A stretch of 64,000 nucleotides of DNA from NCBI RefSeq assembly GCF_014529535.1, contig NW_023503493.1, forward strand, positions 6,914,001 to 6,978,000. Direction: 5' to 3'. Numbering within the stretch: the stretch's first letter is position 1; each line of letters opens with the position of its first letter. The translations under genes were made by a program, and so were the position numbers. The DNA is from Bradysia coprophila (taxonomy: Eukaryota > Arthropoda > Insecta > Diptera > Sciaridae). This document shows positions 58,671-64,000 of the stretch, in pieces. The notes beneath the pieces were generated by a model. The model was not told the DNA's origin. It saw nothing but the letters and a program-made list of their open reading frames with translations, and made no database searches.

Positions 58671-59067
58671 AATACATTTTATTGAGATACACAGCCGGGG
58701 TAGTTCTGATTCTTTGGCAGAAACCAACGAGAAGAAATTTGGATGAGGGCAGATCACCTATTGCGGACAACTTAACATCGAAGTAGTTGGAAGCGGAGTC
58801 AACTTTGATCATTCCATTCCTTAGGAATTTTTGCGAGTTTATACTGAAGTGCTGTTCCATCAGCCCATCTGATAAAATAAAAACTCACCAGCTACGTCGC
58901 CTATGGCAAGTTCGGTGCAAGTTCGAGCAACGCAAAAGGTCTGACTCTGTTCGGTGCAAAACGTTTTTTATTTTCAAAATAAATAGATAAATTAGAAGGT
59001 TGCGCAGGTCGTCGTACAAAATACTTTTGAAATCCCATTCCGGGTGACCGTCGCAGCTGGCTGTCCA

Positions 59068-60991
59068 TCATTTCCAAATGACCGTCAAAAAGGGATCCGC
59101 CTCAATGTCTTCGTCGATCTTCGACGGTAGCATTCCGGTCATGCAACAAATCTCATCCATATTGTCCAGACCGGTGTACATGTTCTGTCTACCGATCGGT
59201 GTGTCCGTACAAATGGGATATTTGTTGACGCATCGGATCAAATTGTTTTGCAGTCCGAACGTTACCAATTTCCGTTCGTCGATGTTATTGTCGCGTGGAC
59301 ACGTTCGTTGGCACAGTGTTCGTAGATTCACCGCGTGTGTCATGAACGAGTAGATTTGTAGGATTTTGTAGAGTGACGGGAGAGATTCAGACGTGACTGC
59401 AACGAATTTTCTGCAAAGAAAAGTTAGGGTTTTGACTGAAGGGGACTGAGGGTTAAAGGTTGATGTAATGAGCTGGCAGTAACAGATCGGCTATGTTTCG
59501 TAGGATTCTAAGAAACCGGCATTCACAAACCAAAGTTCGGTCAAATAAATTCAGTCGCAATCCACTAGCCCATTAGAACAAGTGGAAAAACTCCGACTCA
59601 CCGACATGATTGTCCCAAAACTCGATCCTTTGTCAAATTCTGTAAATTCCTCGTGCACATGTACACATTGCTGTACTTCAGCAGCGGCAGCAACTGGACG
59701 ACTTCGTGATACACTAAATTCTGTATGCACGCCTTGACCAATGCCTTTTCCACATCCGATTCGGCGGCTATGCGAGCGACGTGATTGATTCCGTTTATGT
59801 AGGGCAGAACCTGTTGCGTGGTCAAGTCCCACACATCGATCGGCGCATTTTCATACGCTTCACACAGCAGCGGTACCAAATGATCGAGTACTGGTTGTGG
59901 ATCTGGCTTAGGATTCAGTATTTTTAGGTAGATTGTGGTCTCGCCCTCTATTAGGTCAAAGAATGAAAGGGAAAATGAGAAAATGAAAATTCTTTTGATT
60001 GGAATGAAACAATTACCGATGATTGTCGTAACTTTCCTCTCGTTTAAGTCTGTCAGAATGTTGGTGAGAAGTTTGGTAATTCTGTCCAATTTCAGTTCCT
60101 CCTTCTCGTCGTCTCGCGATAGAAACTCCGTCTCGTCTTCCATCATAATCTTTGGAATGGAGTCAATGATTTAAAAGAAAGTGAAAGGAAACCGATCGCT
60201 ATTTTTGAGACTCTAAGACCCGACAATTCTTGAACACAAAATCCGTGTTAAAGTCTCCAAAAGAAGCACTGAACAGATCGTCCAACTTACGAGGTATTCG
60301 GCCAATTTCTTTATCACTGGTTCATACTGAATGGTGCGTGCCCAGGCATCACAGACGAAACACAAGTTAAAATAGTAAGCATTCCGTGCATATCGTTGAC
60401 CATCAATGCGAACCGGATAGCCGACGATTTTGTAGCCGAGAGTGTTTCTGCGGAAGGTGAAAAATTTCAGAATTTCAATGTCCATTCCGCCTCGAATACT
60501 AATTATGTCACAGTAACGTATCGTACGGTTTTCTCGAAACCTCCCAGAAAATCGGGAGGTTAAGTGAACTGGGCCGTTCGAATTTCGCAGACTTCTGAGA
60601 TGTTCACTAGTTGAAAGCTTGACCTTCCCAGTCTTCTGGGATATTCCGTCCCAAAAATTCCAGGAGGTTTAAGTCGTAGATTCGCTACTGGGCGATACTT
60701 CACGACCATTTACTTACACAGTCAATATACACCGTTGTAGCTGCGGCTTCGGTATTATGTAGACATTGACCGAATCAAAGATATCTTTCGATACGTAGCC
60801 GTCTGGCACCTGGAATCGATTAAATAAATCGAAATTATCGACACGATGTCAACATTGATATCAATGTCACAAACCTGGCACGTGATTTTCGGGCCCAGGG
60901 ACGGATGGAATTCACTCAAAAATATGCATCGGATCGGTCCGATTTGGCCGCATCCTTCAAAGAACTGGGAATTGTTGGATGTGATTTGCAT
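59068..60991 (-). CDS. NPRL2: NPRL2, GATOR1 complex subunit
   Basis: Six minus-strand exons (60991-60875, 60809-60718, 60447-60291, 60149-60017, 59947-59602, 59410-59068) join in phase to 395 residues (human 380). Diagnostic blocks are RCIFLSEFHPSLGPKI, VNVYIIPKPQLQ, YARNAYYFNLCFVCDA, DVWDLTTQQVLPYING, DERKLVTFGLQNNLIR and NMDEICCMTGM near the end. It has an N-terminal longin domain and winged-helix repeats. Within GATOR1 (with DEPDC5 and NPRL3) it acts as the Rag GTPase-activating component that represses TORC1 at the lysosome during amino-acid shortage. The first 12 residues (MQITSNNSQFFE) precede the usual family start and contain no family blocks. It is divergent from ALG2 and convergent with EMG1. 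Confidence 0.97.
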
Positions 60992-61761
60992 TTTGTGGAT
61001 TTGCAGGTTGCAACAATTTATGCAGAGATTTCGATTGGTTTACCGTTTGTTACATTCGAGTGGCATGGTAAACTGTAAAAGGAAGGAAAGTGTTTTCGTC
61101 AACGGGTCGCTGGTAATTATTTCACTGAATGGGAAGGCAAACAGTTTAGATTTCAGCGGCAGAGCTTTTCACAACGAATGTACACAATAACATTCATGCC
61201 ATATGCCATACACAACGTTTTGACAAGTGAAATGTCAATGTGTTAACCCTTTCACCGTTCGCATTATAAAATGATGTCAGTTACTCCACCACTGTATCCG
61301 GGTCTGTCACTTCCATAGTAGTATTTTCAACGGATTTTATATCTTTTCTCAACCAGGACTCACTTAGAGTATCGGTTACAAAATGCAAACGAACGCAAAG
61401 ATTTGTTTATAATTTGCAAACCGTGTTAACCAGACGGGCCAGTGCACTTTGCAGGGTTAATGCGGCGTTTACAGAGGTATCCAAAAATTTCAAATAAAAA
61501 TTTGTTTTGATTGTCAAAGACGTCTTCGTTCTCGTAGTGTCTGGTGATGTAGTTTCGTCATTTCATCTCACCATTTCAATAGAAACTGTTAAATTAATCA
61601 TTCCGCTGAAAGACTGAATATCAGGTAGGTCAAATGTCACTTACTGATAGTACCTTCGATGTCCACACAATCAAGAAAAGACGATTTCAGCATACGTTTG
61701 CAACCGCACCATCAAAATGGACACGTAACAGCTGAGGAAAATTTCTTTTTTCTTGCAGATA
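60992..61761. promoter_or_regulatory. Divergent promoter region NPRL2 / ALG2 with ALG2 5' UTR intron
   Basis: The two start codons face away from each other over 770 bp. AATATCAG-GTAGGT at about 61617-61630 and CTTTTTTCTTGCAG at 61758 look like the donor and acceptor of an intron in the ALG2 5' UTR, three bases before its ATG. No TATA box is evident. Confidence 0.55.
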
Positions 61762-63105
61762 ATGAGAATCCTATTTGTGCATCCCGATCTTGGCATCGGT
61801 GGTGCTGAACGACTAGTCGTAGATGCGGCCATAGCGTTGCAGAATAAAGGTCATTCGGTCAGTTTCCTAACAAATCATCATAATCCGAATCACTGTTTCG
61901 ATGAGACCGTCAACGGAACGCTAAAAGTGGAAACGGTTGGGGATTGGTTGCCGCGAAGTGTTTTCGGAAAGTGTTCCGCATTCTGTGCCTATTTCCGTAT
62001 GGTCTATGCGGCACTGTACACAGTGTTTTTCCTGTCCAAAGCACAGAAAATCGACGTCATCTTCTGCGACCAAATATCGCTCGGAATTCCGATATTTCGT
62101 CTAGCTTCCAATCAACCGAAAATCTTGTTCTACTGCCACTTTCCCGATCAGTTGCTGTCAGCACAGGGATCGGTGCTCAAACACTACTATCGAATGCCGT
62201 TGAATTTCCTGGAGGAAAAAACTACCGGCCAGGCAGACGGTGTACTGGTCAATAGCAAATTCACTCGGCGAGTGTTCAAAGAGACATTCAAATCGCTTCG
62301 AATGATGCCGGAAGTGTTGTATCCATCACTGAATACCGTTGCTTTCGATGATACAACGATTGACCGGAAGGAAATTCTGCTACAGTTTTCAGCGGAGAAT
62401 TACGTGTTTCTGTCGGTGAATCGGTACGAACGCAAGAAGAACATTGGATTGGCACTGAAGGCTGTGAAGGCATTGGAAAAGATTGTCAGTAAAATGGAAT
62501 GGGAACGAACGGTATTGGTTGTAGCCGGTGGATACGACAGTCGAGTAGAGGAAAATGTTGAGCATTTCAATGAATTGGTGCAATTAGCTGGTGATCTCGG
62601 CATTTCTCACAAGGTAATTTCCGACGAAGGTTGTCCTCGTGTCCTTGGACCATTTTTAAAACTTATTGGGACGATTTTTGTTGAGTTCAATTATCGCCGT
62701 TTTCACATGCTCCTTTTCCAGGTCACATTTTTGCAATCACCGAGCGACAAATACAAAACATGGCTGATGCGTCAAAGTGAAGCCCTGCTGTACACACCGC
62801 AAAACGAACACTTCGGCATTGTGCCACTGGAAAGTATGTACCTGCGCAAGCCGGTCATTGCAGTGAACAGTGGCGGTCCAACGGAGACAATAATCCACGA
62901 ATCGACCGGATTCTTGTGCGAACAAAATGAAAATGAATTCGCCGAAGCGATGGCCAAATTCATTCGCGATCGTACGTTGAGCGATTGCATGGGCGAAATG
63001 GGACATAAGCGGGTCCGGTCGACATTTTCGTTCGAAGCGTTCACAGAGAAATTGGATAGGATTGTGAGGGAACTGGTGGTTGACAGTACGAAGAAAGTGA
63101 AATGA
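61762..63105 (+). CDS. ALG2: ALG2, alpha-1,3/1,6-mannosyltransferase
   Basis: Exons 61762-62613 and 62722-63105 encode 411 residues (human 416). The start is the ATG of MRILFVHPDLGIGGAERL, three bases after a strong acceptor; two earlier in-frame codons belong to the intron. GT4 glycosyltransferase with the N-terminal GGAERLV loop, YCHFPDQLL, VNSKFT, LSVNRYERKKN and the catalytic EX7E motif EHFGIVPLE near residue 310. It adds the second and third mannose to dolichol-linked Man1GlcNAc2 on the cytosolic face of the ER. The 108-bp intron is a multiple of three and has no in-frame stop, so retention would add 36 residues between HK and VTFLQSPS; homologues have no such insert. Confidence 0.97.
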   Translation: MRILFVHPDLGIGGAERLVVDAAIALQNKGHSVSFLTNHHNPNHCFDETVNGTLKVETVGDWLPRSVFGKCSAFCAYFRMVYAALYTVFFLSKAQKIDVIFCDQISLGIPIFRLASNQPKILFYCHFPDQLLSAQGSVLKHYYRMPLNFLEEKTTGQADGVLVNSKFTRRVFKETFKSLRMMPEVLYPSLNTVAFDDTTIDRKEILLQFSAENYVFLSVNRYERKKNIGLALKAVKALEKIVSKMEWERTVLVVAGGYDSRVEENVEHFNELVQLAGDLGISHKVISDEGCPRVLGPFLKLIGTIFVEFNYRRFHMLLFQVTFLQSPSDKYKTWLMRQSEALLYTPQNEHFGIVPLESMYLRKPVIAVNSGGPTETIIHESTGFLCEQNENEFAEAMAKFIRDRTLSDCMGEMGHKRVRSTFSFEAFTEKLDRIVRELVVDSTKKVK

Positions 63106-63468
63106 CAAATGGGGCTCGTCTAACCAAAAAAATAATTTTTTTATTTACATGAGAAATGTTTAAATGTAATTGCGTATATTGACTGTGCATACCGTACGTG
63201 GTTTACCGGTTGAATTCATATTTTTAGCTTCAAATTATCAGCTTTCCATTTGGTTTTCTTGAAAGGAGGAAAAACAAAAAATTAAGAAAATTTCTACATT
63301 CAAACGAATTGTTAAGCCAGTAGGCTGTGCGATTGAAAAGACACGAAAATTTTTGCTCCGCTGAAATTTTTCAAAATAATTGAATTTAATTCAACAAATC
63401 GCTTATTGCTGAAGGTTAAAGAGGCTAAAATACAGGACAATTGGTGTTCATTGCACGTTCATTGAAAT
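63106..63468. other. ALG2 3' UTR and intergenic
   Basis: No gene is recognised; the 5' leader of the next frame probably begins here. Confidence 0.4.
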
Positions 63469-64000
63469 ATGGGTCAAACATCCAGTGGCTTACCTGATAT
63501 TTCTGACTGTATCTGTTTGTGCTTGGACAATAACAAAGATGAAAACATCGAAAACTGGATTTCTTGTAAAGGATGCGATAATTGGTTTCACCGGAAATGT
63601 AATTTGAAAATCGGTGATGACAGCGCGGTGATTGATGAGGACTGGTACTGCTCAGGTATTGATTGTCAGAAATTGTTTTTTTCTTTAAAGAATAGTAAGA
63701 AGCGTCCAGTCCGTGAACGGTTGGGTAGGGAATGTAAAGGGAAAGTCAGAGGTTCTGCGTTAGGTATTCCTTCAGTAGAGGCTTCTGTTTCTGAAAGGGT
63801 AACTTGTAGTGTTTGTGGTTTTCTAGCTAAAAATACTCGTGGATTAAATATCCACATGAGTAAGCATGAACGCAATGAACGCGTTATTGATGACGTTTCT
63901 AAAGATGAGGGAATTAGTAGTAATAGGTCAGGTGAGGAAAGCATTTCCGATATGTTAGATGATTTTGGTGTGCTTCTTAATAGGTGTCGAGTTTCAGTTC
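63469..64000 (+). CDS. PHD-finger plus C2H2 protein, 5' part (runs off the window)
   Basis: An uninterrupted frame of 177 codons from ATG at 63469 to the window end. Residues about 14-63 form a PHD-type Cys4-His-Cys3 finger (CICLCLD, then WISCKGCDNWFHRKC, then DWYCSGIDC). A basic linker follows (KNSKKRPVRERLGRECKG), then one C2H2 finger CSVCGFLAKNTRGLNIHMSKH at about residue 110-130. An N-terminal PHD and a 'RGLNIH' finger are reminiscent of the leading ORF of non-LTR retrotransposons, but without the downstream sequence a host chromatin or transcription factor cannot be excluded. Confidence 0.6.
   Translation, partial: MGQTSSGLPDISDCICLCLDNNKDENIENWISCKGCDNWFHRKCNLKIGDDSAVIDEDWYCSGIDCQKLFFSLKNSKKRPVRERLGRECKGKVRGSALGIPSVEASVSERVTCSVCGFLAKNTRGLNIHMSKHERNERVIDDVSKDEGISSNRSGEESISDMLDDFGVLLNRCRVSV

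Overview
The window looks like insect nuclear DNA, most likely from a lower (nematoceran) fly. Introns are short (57-110 bp), noncoding DNA is AT-rich and full of small foldback elements, and the genes include a divergent ionotropic receptor, a CYP6-type P450 and a minus-C odorant-binding protein. The species cannot be fixed from sequence alone; a fungus-gnat-like genome is only a guess.

Layout. 1-5.2 kb: gene-poor, with one copy of a repeated 1.2-kb element and a textbook hAT MITE. 5.3-14.7 kb: a Flattop/CFAP126 gene whose nine-codon first exon lies 7 kb upstream of the rest. 14.9-16.5 kb: a second copy of the 1.2-kb element and an 18-bp minisatellite. 16.6-19.0 kb: a divergent ionotropic receptor on the minus strand. 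19-24.5 kb: transposon relics (a dead hAT element and a second hAT MITE). 24.5-27.3 kb: four tRNA genes, three of them inside an intron of CLPTM1L. 25.6-31.6 kb: CLPTM1L (minus) and PSMD5 (plus) sharing a 554-bp head-to-head promoter region. 32-37.6 kb: repeats, a Jockey-type LINE tail and large foldbacks. 37.9-39.8 kb: a complete CYP6-type P450. 39.3-52.9 kb: a tandem duplication of about 7 kb. It carries a broken copy of the P450 3' end, two paralogous small zinc-finger genes, and an extraordinary array of odd-length palindromes of the form ACGATA-N-TATCGT. 53.1-56.9 kb: a minus-C OBP gene interrupted by a repeat. 57.8-63.1 kb: compact housekeeping genes EMG1 (plus), NPRL2 (minus) and ALG2 (plus). 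63.5-64 kb: the start of a PHD/C2H2 reading frame cut by the window edge.

The genes do not form one pathway. They are a patchwork of conserved housekeeping genes (proteasome assembly, GATOR1 signalling, 18S rRNA modification, N-glycan and GPI-related ER functions), insect sensory and detoxification genes, and dense mobile DNA. The most unusual parts are the palindrome array with its internal inversion between duplicate copies, and the zinc-finger pair: 23 of the 24 codons that differ between them, over about 130 compared, change the amino acid.
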